Assembly (NCBI GenBank): GCA_903830945.1
Contig: CAIKVT010000072.1
Coordinates: forward strand, 1 to 64,000
From: an uncultured Elusimicrobia bacterium
GTDB taxonomy: Bacteria; Elusimicrobiota; Elusimicrobia; UBA1565; UBA9628
DNA length: 64,000 nucleotides
Direction of reading: 5' to 3'
This document shows, piece by piece, positions 50,239-57,868 of the stretch. A program made the position numbers and the translations under genes. Below the pieces are notes generated by a model, which saw only the letters and a program-made list of their open reading frames with translations, had not been told where the DNA came from and made no database searches. Each line of letters begins with the position of its first letter. The stretch's first letter is position 1.

Positions 50239-51324
50239 GTGGGAATCAACTTGAAACAGACCGCAGCCGAGATCGCCGAGCTCGTGGGCGGAGAACTCCA
50301 GGGCGAAGCAGGCCTCATGATCTCGGAGATCAAAGGCCTGCTCGAAGCCGGGCCGAAGGATATCTCCTATCTGGACATGGCCCACGCAAAGTACCTGGCC
50401 GCCGCCGCCGAGACCAAGGCCGGCTGCGTGCTCCTGCCCGCCGCGAACCTTCAGATCACCTGCCCCGCCAAAGCCAGGATATACGTCCCGGACACCCAGT
50501 ACGCGGTCACTTTAGTCCTGGACCTCCTTGCATCCCAAAAACCCAAGCCACCGGTCGGCATACACCCTCGGGCTCAGGTCCACCCCGAGGCACATCTCGG
50601 CAACGACGTCTCGGTGGGCCCCTTCACCGTCATCGAACGCGGGGCTAGCATCGGAGATGGGGCCACCATCGACGCCCAGTGCTACATCGGGGAGAACGCC
50701 CGCATCGGAAGCGCCTCCCGCCTCTATCCGCATGTCACGGTGCGGGAAGACTGCATCCTCGGAGACCGCTGCATCCTCCACGCCGGCGTGGTCATCGGGG
50801 CCGACGGCTACGGCTTCTACACCGACCGCAAGACCGGCCGTCACCGAAAGATTCAGCAGCTGGGCAACGTGATGATCCAGGACGACGTGGAGATCGGCGC
50901 CAACTCCACGTTAGACCGCGGCAAGCTGCCCAGCGACTCAACGAAGATCGGAGCCGGCACCAAGATCGACAATCTCGTACAGATCGGCCACAACTGCAAA
51001 ATCGGCCGGGGCTGCCTCATCGTGGCCCAAGTCGGAATCGCCGGCTCAACGACGGTCGGCGACTTCGTCGTCTTGGGCGGGCAAGTCGGCATCGCGGGCC
51101 ACCTGCGCATCGGCGACCGCGTCCAGATCGGAGCCCAGAGCGGCATCATGACGGACGCGACGCCGGGCCAAATCCTCTTCGGCACCCCGGCCCGGCCTCA
51201 TCGGGAGGCCTTCAAACTCCAGGCCCTCTACGCCAAGCTCCCCGAGATGCGCGCGACCGTCCGGGAACTGCGCCGCGAACTCGGCCCAAGCTCGAGAGAT
51301 CTCTCTCAGAAACCGGAGGCGTGA
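50239..51324 (+). CDS. lpxD: UDP-3-O-acylglucosamine N-acyltransferase LpxD
   Basis: 361 residues; GTG start immediately after the skp stop, with GGAGG 4 nt before. N-terminal uridine-binding domain (to residue 100), then a left-handed beta-helix of hexapeptides (HPEAHLGNDVSVGPFTVIERGASIGDG) with the catalytic His in QIGHNCKIGRG and the GYGF segment (VVIGADGYGFYTD). It adds the N-linked acyl chain in lipid A synthesis. Confidence 0.95.
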   Translation: MGINLKQTAAEIAELVGGELQGEAGLMISEIKGLLEAGPKDISYLDMAHAKYLAAAAETKAGCVLLPAANLQITCPAKARIYVPDTQYAVTLVLDLLASQKPKPPVGIHPRAQVHPEAHLGNDVSVGPFTVIERGASIGDGATIDAQCYIGENARIGSASRLYPHVTVREDCILGDRCILHAGVVIGADGYGFYTDRKTGRHRKIQQLGNVMIQDDVEIGANSTLDRGKLPSDSTKIGAGTKIDNLVQIGHNCKIGRGCLIVAQVGIAGSTTVGDFVVLGGQVGIAGHLRIGDRVQIGAQSGIMTDATPGQILFGTPARPHREAFKLQALYAKLPEMRATVRELRRELGPSSRDLSQKPEA

Positions 51325-51325
51325 C

Positions 51326-52207
51326 ATGCCCCAGACCCCCAGACAAACGACGCTCAAAGAGGAGACGACCCTCAAAGGCATCGGCCTGCATACCGGCAAC
51401 CGCTCGCAGATCGTCTTCCGCCCGGCCCCGGCCAACGCCGGATTGCGCTTCTTCCGGACCGACCTGCCCGGCACGCCCATGATTCCCGCGCGCCTGGAGT
51501 TCGTGGTCACCACGGTACGGGGCACGAACCTGGGCCTGGGCGAAGCCAAAGTACACACGGTGGAGCACGTCCTCTCCGCCTGCACGGGCGTGGGCCTCGA
51601 CAACGCCGACATTCTGGTCTCGGCCAACGAACCTCCCATCCTTGACGGCTCGGCGCTCCCATTCGTCCAGGCCCTCCGGAAAGCCGGGCTCGCGGAGCTC
51701 GCCGCCCCCAAGCGCTGGCAGCGCATCCCCGGAGAAGTCGTCTACGCAGACGGCGCCGCCCGCTACCGCGCCGTGCCGGCGCCGGACTTCACCATCACGG
51801 CCACGCTCATCCACGACCATCCCCTGATGCCCAAGATGACCCAGACCATCCGGCTCGACGCCGAGACCTATCTCTTCGAGGTAGCCCCAGCCCGCACCTT
51901 CTGCTTCGAGCACGAGGTAGCCTTCCTGCGCTCGCAGGGGCTGGCCCAGGGCGGGTCGCTGGACAACGCCATCGTCATCGGCAAGGACAGGTTCCACACC
52001 AACACCGAGGGCCTGCGATTCCCCGACGAATTCGTCCGTCACAAGATGCTGGATCTCGTCGGAGACCTCACCCTCATCGGACGGCCGCTGTTCCAGATGC
52101 ACATCGAGACCCAGTGTCTCGGGCACGCCCACAACGTGGAGTTCGCCAAAAGAATCGCCGCCGCCGGCGCAACCCTACGCCGAAAATCCATATCCATGGA
52201 GGCCTAA
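51326..52207 (+). CDS. lpxC: UDP-3-O-acyl-N-acetylglucosamine deacetylase LpxC
   Basis: 293 residues, GGAGG 6 nt before the ATG. Zinc ligands are seen in VHTVEHVLSA and VRHKMLDLVGDL, the catalytic base Glu in TVEH's neighbourhood (EPPILDGSA) and the ARTFCFEHE loop of the family. It is the committed step of lipid A synthesis. Not fused to FabZ, unlike the LpxC-FabZ fusions of Bacteroidota. Confidence 0.96.
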   Translation: MPQTPRQTTLKEETTLKGIGLHTGNRSQIVFRPAPANAGLRFFRTDLPGTPMIPARLEFVVTTVRGTNLGLGEAKVHTVEHVLSACTGVGLDNADILVSANEPPILDGSALPFVQALRKAGLAELAAPKRWQRIPGEVVYADGAARYRAVPAPDFTITATLIHDHPLMPKMTQTIRLDAETYLFEVAPARTFCFEHEVAFLRSQGLAQGGSLDNAIVIGKDRFHTNTEGLRFPDEFVRHKMLDLVGDLTLIGRPLFQMHIETQCLGHAHNVEFAKRIAAAGATLRRKSISMEA

Positions 52208-52687
52208 ATGTCAGAAGAACGAACCGAGCCGACGGCCCTGCCGCCTGTCGCTAAAACCATGGACATCAAGGCCATCCGCAAGGCCATCCCCCACCGCTAT
52301 CCCTTCCTTCTCGTCGACCGGGTCGAGATCCTGGAAGGGGGAAAGCGCGTCGTGGGGACCAAGTGCGTCACCGCCGACGAGCCATTCTTCACGGGCCACT
52401 TTCCAGAGCATCCCGTGATGCCTGGCGTCCTCATCGTGGAAGCCATGGCCCAGACCGCCGCGGCTATGGTCCTCTCCCGGCCTGACTTCGCTGGCAAGCT
52501 CGCCTATTTCATGGGCATCGATGGCGCGAAGTTCCGCCTCCCTGTATTCCCCGGCAGCGTCTTAAGGCTCCATCTAGAGGCTCTGCGCGTAGGACGCATC
52601 GGTAAATTTCGCGGCGAAGCCTATGTGGACGGCAAGCTCGCGGCCGAGGCTGTTCTAACCTTCGCCGTGATCGACCAGGAGGACTGA
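52208..52687 (+). CDS. fabZ: 3-Hydroxyacyl-ACP dehydratase FabZ
   Basis: 159 residues. The hot-dog fold signature is complete: [14 protein letters not shown], then [22 protein letters not shown] with the catalytic His and Glu. A GGAGG sits 6 nt before the ATG, inside the end of lpxC. It competes with LpxA for hydroxyacyl-ACP, which explains the classical lpx-fabZ linkage. Confidence 0.96.
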   Translation: MSEERTEPTALPPVAKTMDIKAIRKAIPHRYPFLLVDRVEILEGGKRVVGTKCVTADEPFFTGHFPEHPVMPGVLIVEAMAQTAAAMVLSRPDFAGKLAYFMGIDGAKFRLPVFPGSVLRLHLEALRVGRIGKFRGEAYVDGKLAAEAVLTFAVIDQED

Positions 52688-53484
52688 TGAGCATCCATCC
52701 GACGGCTGTCGTCCATCCCGCAGCCAAGGTCGATCCATCGGCCGAGATCGGCCCCTTGACCGTCATCGGCCCGGAAACCAGCATCGGGGCCGGCTGCATG
52801 ATCGGCCCGCACTGCGTCGTGGAGTACACGACTATGGGCCAAGAGAATAAACTCGTAGCCAACTGTTTCGTGGGCACGCCGCCCCAGGATCTCTCCTACC
52901 GCGGCGAGCCCACGCGCCTGGTAATGGGCGACCGCAACCTGGTGCGCGAGGGCGTAACCTTGAACCGCGGCACTAAGGCCACAGGCGAGACGCGCATCGG
53001 ATCCGGGTGCCTCTTCATGACCCAGTCCCATGTGGCCCACGACTGCCGCATCGGCAACGGCGTCATCCTGGTCAACGCCACGGGCCTCTCCGGCCACGTG
53101 GAGGTCGGCGACAACGCCGTCATCTCGGGACTAGTGGGAGTCCACCAATTCGTGCGCATCGGCCGCATGGCCATGATCAGCGGGGGCTCCATGATCGGCA
53201 AGGATATCCCCCCCTTCTGCCTGGCCCAGGGCGACCGGGCCGGCCTGCGAGGAATAAATCTGGTTGGCCTGCGCCGCTCCGGCCTGCCGCCCCAAACCAT
53301 CCGGGCGATCAAGAACGCCTACACAACTCTCTTCAACGAGGGCCTGCTCTTGAGAGAGGCCGTCGCCAAGCTGCGCTCAGCTTGCCCGACTCCAGAAGTG
53401 ACAGAGATTCTGGATTTCATCTCTAAAAGCAAGCGTGGCATCATGAGGCCCAAGACAGAAGATGCAGATGAGGCCTCGATCTGA
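52687..53484 (+). CDS. lpxA: UDP-N-acetylglucosamine acyltransferase LpxA
   Basis: 265 residues; hexapeptide beta-helix (IHPTAVVHPAAKVDPSAEIGPLTVIG), the catalytic His in SHVAHDCRIGN, GLVGVHQFVRIGRMAMISGG, and the C-terminal helical domain (TIRAIKNAYTTLFNEG). One-base overlap with fabZ (TGATG). It carries out the first acylation of lipid A; if the GnnA-like gene is active the acceptor could be a 3-amino sugar nucleotide. Confidence 0.96.
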   Translation: MSIHPTAVVHPAAKVDPSAEIGPLTVIGPETSIGAGCMIGPHCVVEYTTMGQENKLVANCFVGTPPQDLSYRGEPTRLVMGDRNLVREGVTLNRGTKATGETRIGSGCLFMTQSHVAHDCRIGNGVILVNATGLSGHVEVGDNAVISGLVGVHQFVRIGRMAMISGGSMIGKDIPPFCLAQGDRAGLRGINLVGLRRSGLPPQTIRAIKNAYTTLFNEGLLLREAVAKLRSACPTPEVTEILDFISKSKRGIMRPKTEDADEASI

Positions 53485-54326
53485 ACGGCCCGATCGGCTT
53501 ACTCGCCGGCTCCGGGCGCTTCCCCCTGCTCTTCGCAGCGGAGGCCCGCCGGATGAACATCCCCGTCGTGGCCCTGGGCATCAAAAACGTCACCGACACA
53601 GCCCTGGAAGGCCTGACCGGAAAAGTCCAGTACTTCCCCTTGGGGCAGATATCCAAACCCATCTCCGCACTCAAAGCCGCCGGTGTGCGGCAGGCTGTCA
53701 TGGTGGGCAAGGTCCAGCACGTCTCTCTTTTCGGCGGGGTGATGCCAGACCTGCGCGCGATCAAGGTCATGGCCTCCTTGAAGGATAAACGCACGGACAC
53801 CATCCTGCGGGCCGTAGCCGACGAGTTCGCCAAGGATGGCATCGAACTCCTCTCCTCCGCGACCTTCCTCTCGCATCTGCTGGTCCCGGAGGGACCTCTG
53901 ACCCAGCGCCGGCCCACGGCCGTGGAGCTGGCCGACTTCCGTCTGGGCTGGTCGGCGGCCAAGGCAGTGGCCGGCTTCGACATCGGCCAGACCGTCGTAG
54001 TCAAGGACGGGACTGTCATCGCGGTGGAAGCCATGGAAGGAACCGATGCCGCCATCCTCAGAGCGCGAGATTTGGCGCGCTCCCAGGGCCAGAAGACCGC
54101 GCTCACCGTAATCAAGGTGGCCAAACCCAGGCAGGACCTGCGCTTCGATATCCCGGTCCTGGGGCTCGACTCGCTTAAGATATTCGCTGAAGCCGGGGTC
54201 TCAGCCGTGGCGGTGGAAGCCGGGACCACGCTCATCTTCGACAAGGACGAGTTCCTCCGCCGGGCTGACGGCCAGACGCTGGCCATCGTCGGCCTCCCAG
54301 CCGGAGGCCCTGAGGGAGCAACATGA
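53481..54326 (+). CDS. lpxI: UDP-2,3-diacylglucosamine pyrophosphatase LpxI (CTG start)
   Basis: The ORF track begins at ATG 53553, but the 24 codons before it read LNGPIGLLAGSGRFPLLFAAEARR, the conserved LpxI N-terminus (GLIAGxGxFP). In that frame the only start-like codon after the upstream stop is CTG 53481, forming CTGA with the lpxA stop and preceded by GAGG at good spacing. The full protein is 281 residues, the normal LpxI length. Other family segments: VGKVQHVSLFGG, LKDKRTDTILRAVADEF, DFRLGWSAAKAVAGFDIGQ, VVAVEAMEGTD-like VIAVEAMEGTDAAI. It cleaves UDP-diacylglucosamine to lipid X, replacing LpxH. Confidence 0.93.
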   Translation: MNGPIGLLAGSGRFPLLFAAEARRMNIPVVALGIKNVTDTALEGLTGKVQYFPLGQISKPISALKAAGVRQAVMVGKVQHVSLFGGVMPDLRAIKVMASLKDKRTDTILRAVADEFAKDGIELLSSATFLSHLLVPEGPLTQRRPTAVELADFRLGWSAAKAVAGFDIGQTVVVKDGTVIAVEAMEGTDAAILRARDLARSQGQKTALTVIKVAKPRQDLRFDIPVLGLDSLKIFAEAGVSAVAVEAGTTLIFDKDEFLRRADGQTLAIVGLPAGGPEGAT

Positions 54327-55369
54327 CCCATGATTCCCGCATCAAGATCGGAGTCCTCGGTGCCGGCAAGATCGGCACATTGCATGCCAAGGTCCTGACC
54401 AAGACCCCGGATTTCGATCTGGTCGGCGTCTGCGACACCAACCTCTGGCGCGCGCAGCTCGCGGCCTGGCAATGCAACACGGTGGCGGTGCGCGACTACC
54501 ACGACGTCATCGCCAAGTCTGACGCAGTGATCGTCGGCGTGCCCACCCCCCTACATCACGAGGTAGGACTGGCCGCCATCCGGGCGGGCAAGCATGTCCT
54601 CATCGAAAAACCTCTGGCCTCCTCGGTGGAGGAAGCCAAGGAGCTTCTAGCCGAGGCTGAAAAACACAAGGTCGTGCTCATGGTCGGACATGTGGAGCGC
54701 TTCAACCCCGCCGTGCTGGAGGCGATCAAGCACATCCGCAACCCGCGCTTCATCACTGTCGAGCGCCTGGGGCCCTACGACCCGCGTATGAGCCACATCG
54801 GCGTGGTCCTCGACCTCATGATCCACGACCTCGACATCCTCCTCACCTTGGTGGGCTCCCCGGTGGAATCCCTGGAGGCCGTGGGTGCGCACCTGCTCAG
54901 CCAGCACGAAGACATCGCCAACGTGCGCGTGCGCTTCAAGTCCGGCTGCATCGCGGACCTCACGGCCAGCCGCATCTCGCTCGAGAAGAGCCGCAAACTG
55001 CGGGTCTTCCAAAAGGACTCCTACATCTCCGTCGACTACGGCAACACGACGCTCAAGATCGCCAAGAAAAAGGTCGCGGTCATCAAAAGCCTCAAGGACG
55101 TGGAAGTCATCCGGCCCAAGTTCCCGAAGACCGAGCCGCTGCGCAATGAGCACCTGCACTTCCTCGACTGCATCCGCCACAACCGCAAGCCCTGGCCCAG
55201 CGGCGAACACGGCGTCGAGGCCTTGAAACTCGCCCTGCAAGTAACCGATGAGCTGCAGCGCTACGAAGTCTCCGACTATGCGGAGGCACGGTCTTTGATC
55301 CCGCCCTGGGCCCAGGACCTCGGCCGCATCGCCCAAAGCGTGGGCAAGGATATTTTGCGCGGGGACTAG
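54323..55369 (+). CDS. Gfo/Idh/MocA oxidoreductase of the lpx operon (GnnA-like)
   Basis: 348 residues, ATGA overlap with lpxI. GVLGAGKIGTLHAKVL is the dinucleotide loop, HVLIEKPLASSVEEAKEL the EKP motif, GHVERFNPAVLEAI and LDLMIHDLDILLTL the substrate/active-site regions. Proteins of this type occur in lpx operons; GnnA of Acidithiobacillus and Leptospira oxidises the 3-OH of UDP-GlcNAc so that GnnB (a DegT aminotransferase) can install an amine, giving amide-linked lipid A. No GnnB is adjacent here; the only DegT aminotransferase is at 20.3 kb. The specific function is therefore inferred. Confidence 0.85.
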   Translation: MTHDSRIKIGVLGAGKIGTLHAKVLTKTPDFDLVGVCDTNLWRAQLAAWQCNTVAVRDYHDVIAKSDAVIVGVPTPLHHEVGLAAIRAGKHVLIEKPLASSVEEAKELLAEAEKHKVVLMVGHVERFNPAVLEAIKHIRNPRFITVERLGPYDPRMSHIGVVLDLMIHDLDILLTLVGSPVESLEAVGAHLLSQHEDIANVRVRFKSGCIADLTASRISLEKSRKLRVFQKDSYISVDYGNTTLKIAKKKVAVIKSLKDVEVIRPKFPKTEPLRNEHLHFLDCIRHNRKPWPSGEHGVEALKLALQVTDELQRYEVSDYAEARSLIPPWAQDLGRIAQSVGKDILRGD

Positions 55370-55394
55370 CTCGCAGCCCCGTGGAGGCATGCAG

Positions 55395-55598
55395 ATGACT
55401 TTAGAAGCCAAGAAAGCCCTCGAGAAAGATTTGACCTTGCCGCCCGCAGAACGGGCGGAATTAAACGCTCGGATAAACATGATATTCGACCGTTTAGGAA
55501 CCGTGGGGGACAAGCGCGTGAGCACGACCATGGTGCTCAACCGGGGCGACCGAGAGGTGCAGAGACCCGCGGACAGGTTAGGGCTGGAATTGAAGTGA
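55395..55598 (+). CDS. Small uncharacterised protein
   Basis: 67 residues starting at ATG 55395, chosen because GGAGG (55383-55387) is 7 nt away; the track start at 55389 would be 1 nt away. The N-terminal half is a charged helix pair (LEAKKALEKDLTLPPAERAELNARINMIF), loosely like small addiction-module proteins; the C-terminal half is basic/acidic without a known motif. It follows the Gfo/Idh gene by 25 nt and precedes a 186-nt gap. No function proposed. Confidence 0.5.
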   Translation: MTLEAKKALEKDLTLPPAERAELNARINMIFDRLGTVGDKRVSTTMVLNRGDREVQRPADRLGLELK

Positions 55599-55605
55599 CC
55601 TTGGC

Positions 55606-55733
55606 CCATGATATATGGACCGGAGGGAGCGGCATTTATCGGATATTGGGGCAGGCTTGCCATTGATAAAAAGTAGGCGGATAAATGTATTTTTCGTTGA
55701 CCGCATTCTGAGATGCCATGATATATAGGTCGG
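55606..55733 (+). repeat. Pair of imperfect 18-nt direct repeats in the lpxB upstream gap
   Basis: CCATGATATATGGACCGG (55606-55623) recurs as CCATGATATATAGGTCGG (55716-55733), 15 of 18 identical and all differences transitions. The 186-nt gap they sit in holds no gene. They may be operator-like sites or a chance repeat. Confidence 0.35.
55697..55727 (+). promoter_or_regulatory. Weak candidate promoter upstream of lpxB
   Basis: TTGACC (55697-55702), then 19 nt and TATATA (55722-55727). The spacer is longer than ideal. A TATACT at 55734-55739 lacks a -35. The gap and AT-richness suggest that lpxB has its own promoter. Confidence 0.35.
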
Positions 55734-55784
55734 TATACTCAATAGTTAGAGAGTTCAAGGGATGCAACACACTGTGTCATTGAA

Positions 55785-56912
55785 ATGAAAAATGGCAATG
55801 CGGATATGACCATCCTCATCGTAGCCGGCGACCCCTCCGGCGACCTCCACGGCTCGCACCTAGCCCGACAGCTCAAGACGAACGGCGCGCGGGTGGCCGC
55901 GGTGGGCGGCCCGCACTTGCGCCAAGAAGCCGACGAATTCCTGGAAGACCTCGCCTCCCTCGCCATCACCGGCTTCTGGGAGCCCGCAGCCAAAGCAGGC
56001 TTCCTCCTCCGCCTCGGCCTACGTCTAAAACGCTTCATGCAAGAGCAGCGTCCCGCAGCCCTAGTGTGCATAGACTACTACGGCTTCAATCGCTGGGTCC
56101 TCGCTCTGGCCAAAGCCGCGAACATCCCGGCCTATTACTTCATCAGCCCACAGGTCTGGGCGAGCCGCGCCGGACGGATAAACACCCTCAAACGGCTCGT
56201 GCGCAAAATGCTGGTCATCTTCCCCTTCGAGGAACAGCTCTACCGAACAGCCGGGGTGCCCTGTGCCTTCGTAGGCCATCCGCTCCTGGACCTCATCCCG
56301 GAGCCGCCTAAAAAACCAGACCTCAAGACCCCCTTCACCATCGGGCTTCTCCCCGGCAGCCGGTCCTCCGAAGTCAGCCGCCACCTCCCGGTATTCCTGG
56401 AGGCCTTCCGGGCACTCCAACAAACCTTCCCCGGCTCGCGCGCCCTAATCTTCGCCTCCCCCCATCTGCCCGATTCAGCCTACTCCGCCGTAGCCGGAAG
56501 CGCTGAGCTCGTGCGCGAGGCCGGATATACCCGGCGTGCCGGACTAGACCTCGCCATCTCATCCTCCGGCACCGCCACCTTGGAGAACGCTCTTCTGGGC
56601 GTACCCATGGTCGTGGTCTATAAGATGTCCTGGCTGACCTATGCGGTGGCACGCGCGATCATCCGAGTGCACCACATCTCCATGGTCAACATACTCGCCG
56701 ACCGCCGCCTGGTGCCGGAACTCATCCAGAACGAAGCCACGCCACAGCGCGTGGCAGAGGCGGCGCGGGCGCTGCTGGAAGACCCCAACCGCTACGCGCG
56801 ACTACGCCAAGATCTGCTGGCCCTGCGACGCGTCCTGGGCGAGCCGGGAGCGTCCCGGCGCGCCGCGCAAGAGATCCTCTCCTTTCGGGAAAAGAAGGCC
56901 CCTGACGCATGA
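55785..56912 (+). CDS. lpxB: Lipid-A-disaccharide synthase LpxB
   Basis: 375 residues, GT19 family. ILIVAGDPSGDLHGSHLA stands for the GExSGD motif, IDYYGFNRW and YYFISPQVWASRAGR are conserved in the N-domain, FVGHPLLD, LLPGSRSSEV and ISSSGTATLENALLGVP in the C-domain. It joins UDP-diacylglucosamine and lipid X. The start may instead be ATG 55806; neither has a good ribosome site. Overlaps the MsbA-like gene by ATGA. Confidence 0.95.
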   Translation: MKNGNADMTILIVAGDPSGDLHGSHLARQLKTNGARVAAVGGPHLRQEADEFLEDLASLAITGFWEPAAKAGFLLRLGLRLKRFMQEQRPAALVCIDYYGFNRWVLALAKAANIPAYYFISPQVWASRAGRINTLKRLVRKMLVIFPFEEQLYRTAGVPCAFVGHPLLDLIPEPPKKPDLKTPFTIGLLPGSRSSEVSRHLPVFLEAFRALQQTFPGSRALIFASPHLPDSAYSAVAGSAELVREAGYTRRAGLDLAISSSGTATLENALLGVPMVVVYKMSWLTYAVARAIIRVHHISMVNILADRRLVPELIQNEATPQRVAEAARALLEDPNRYARLRQDLLALRRVLGEPGASRRAAQEILSFREKKAPDA

Positions 56913-57868
56913 ACGTCCCGGCGCGCTTCCTACCCTACCTGAGCCCTTACTGGCGGCGTTTCGCCTGGGCCGTGACCGCCATGTGCGGAGTGGCCGCCTT
57001 CAACGGCGGAGCCGTCCTGCTCCTCAAGCCCATCGTGGACCGCCTCCTCATCGCCCGTGACCTGCGCATGCTCTGGCTGACGGTCGCAGCCGTGCCCCTG
57101 CTGATGGCCGGCAAGACCGCGGTCTCCTACGTGCAAAACTACCTCATGAGCTGGATCGGCCAGAGCGTCACGCAGCGCATCCGCGAAGACCTCTTCCAGC
57201 GCCTGCTGGAGTTCCCCGAGGCCGGCCGGGGCGCCGAGATCCTCTCACGGGTCACCAACGACCTGGCCATCGTACAGACCGAATTGGTCTCGGTCCCGCT
57301 ATACCTGATCCGCGACTCCATGACCTTAGTCGTCCTGACGGGTTCGTTGTTCTACCTGGATTGGCGCTTCGCGCTCATCGCCCTGGCCGGCGCGCCCGCG
57401 ACCGCCGTCGCCTTCGTGGTGCTTGGCCGCAAGATGCGCCGCTACAGCCTGCAGAGCCAGGCCATGATGGAGCGACTGACCGACCGCTTCGAAAGCGGCC
57501 TGCGCGGCCTATTCGCGAATCAAGCCCCGGACCCCGGGTCGACCGTTCTGGGAGAGTTCCGAGCCGAGAACGCCGTTTTTTTCGCGCTCATGATGCGCTA
57601 CCTGCGCGCCACCGCTCTGGCCGCGCCGCTCATGGAGCTCTGCGGCTCGTTGGCCGTGGCGGCACTCCTTTATTTCGGAGGAACCGCCGTCATCACGGGC
57701 CGCATGACGCCGGGGGCCTTCTTCGCCTTCCTGGGCGCTTTCCTATCAGCCTACGCGCCGATCAAGAACCTGGCGCGCACCAATTCCGACTTGCAGCGGG
57801 CGCTGGCCTCGGGGGAACGAATCTTTGAACTCCTCGAAAGGACTCGCGGCCAGGCGGAGACGACATGA
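56909..57868 (+). CDS. MsbA-like ABC exporter transmembrane domain, no ATPase domain
   Basis: 319 residues: six helices in the type I exporter arrangement with QNYLMSWIGQSVTQRIREDLFQRLLEFP (coupling helix region), SRVTNDLAIVQTELV and the end ASGERIFELLER, which is where the linker to the nucleotide-binding domain begins in MsbA. The chain stops there, so Walker A, signature and Walker B motifs are all missing; full MsbA is about 580 residues. No other ABC ATPase is encoded in the window. The ORF ends in a clean ATGA overlap with the RSH gene, so this looks like a stable truncation, not an assembly slip. It may pair with an ATPase in trans or be non-functional. Confidence 0.85.
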   Translation: MNVPARFLPYLSPYWRRFAWAVTAMCGVAAFNGGAVLLLKPIVDRLLIARDLRMLWLTVAAVPLLMAGKTAVSYVQNYLMSWIGQSVTQRIREDLFQRLLEFPEAGRGAEILSRVTNDLAIVQTELVSVPLYLIRDSMTLVVLTGSLFYLDWRFALIALAGAPATAVAFVVLGRKMRRYSLQSQAMMERLTDRFESGLRGLFANQAPDPGSTVLGEFRAENAVFFALMMRYLRATALAAPLMELCGSLAVAALLYFGGTAVITGRMTPGAFFAFLGAFLSAYAPIKNLARTNSDLQRALASGERIFELLERTRGQAETT

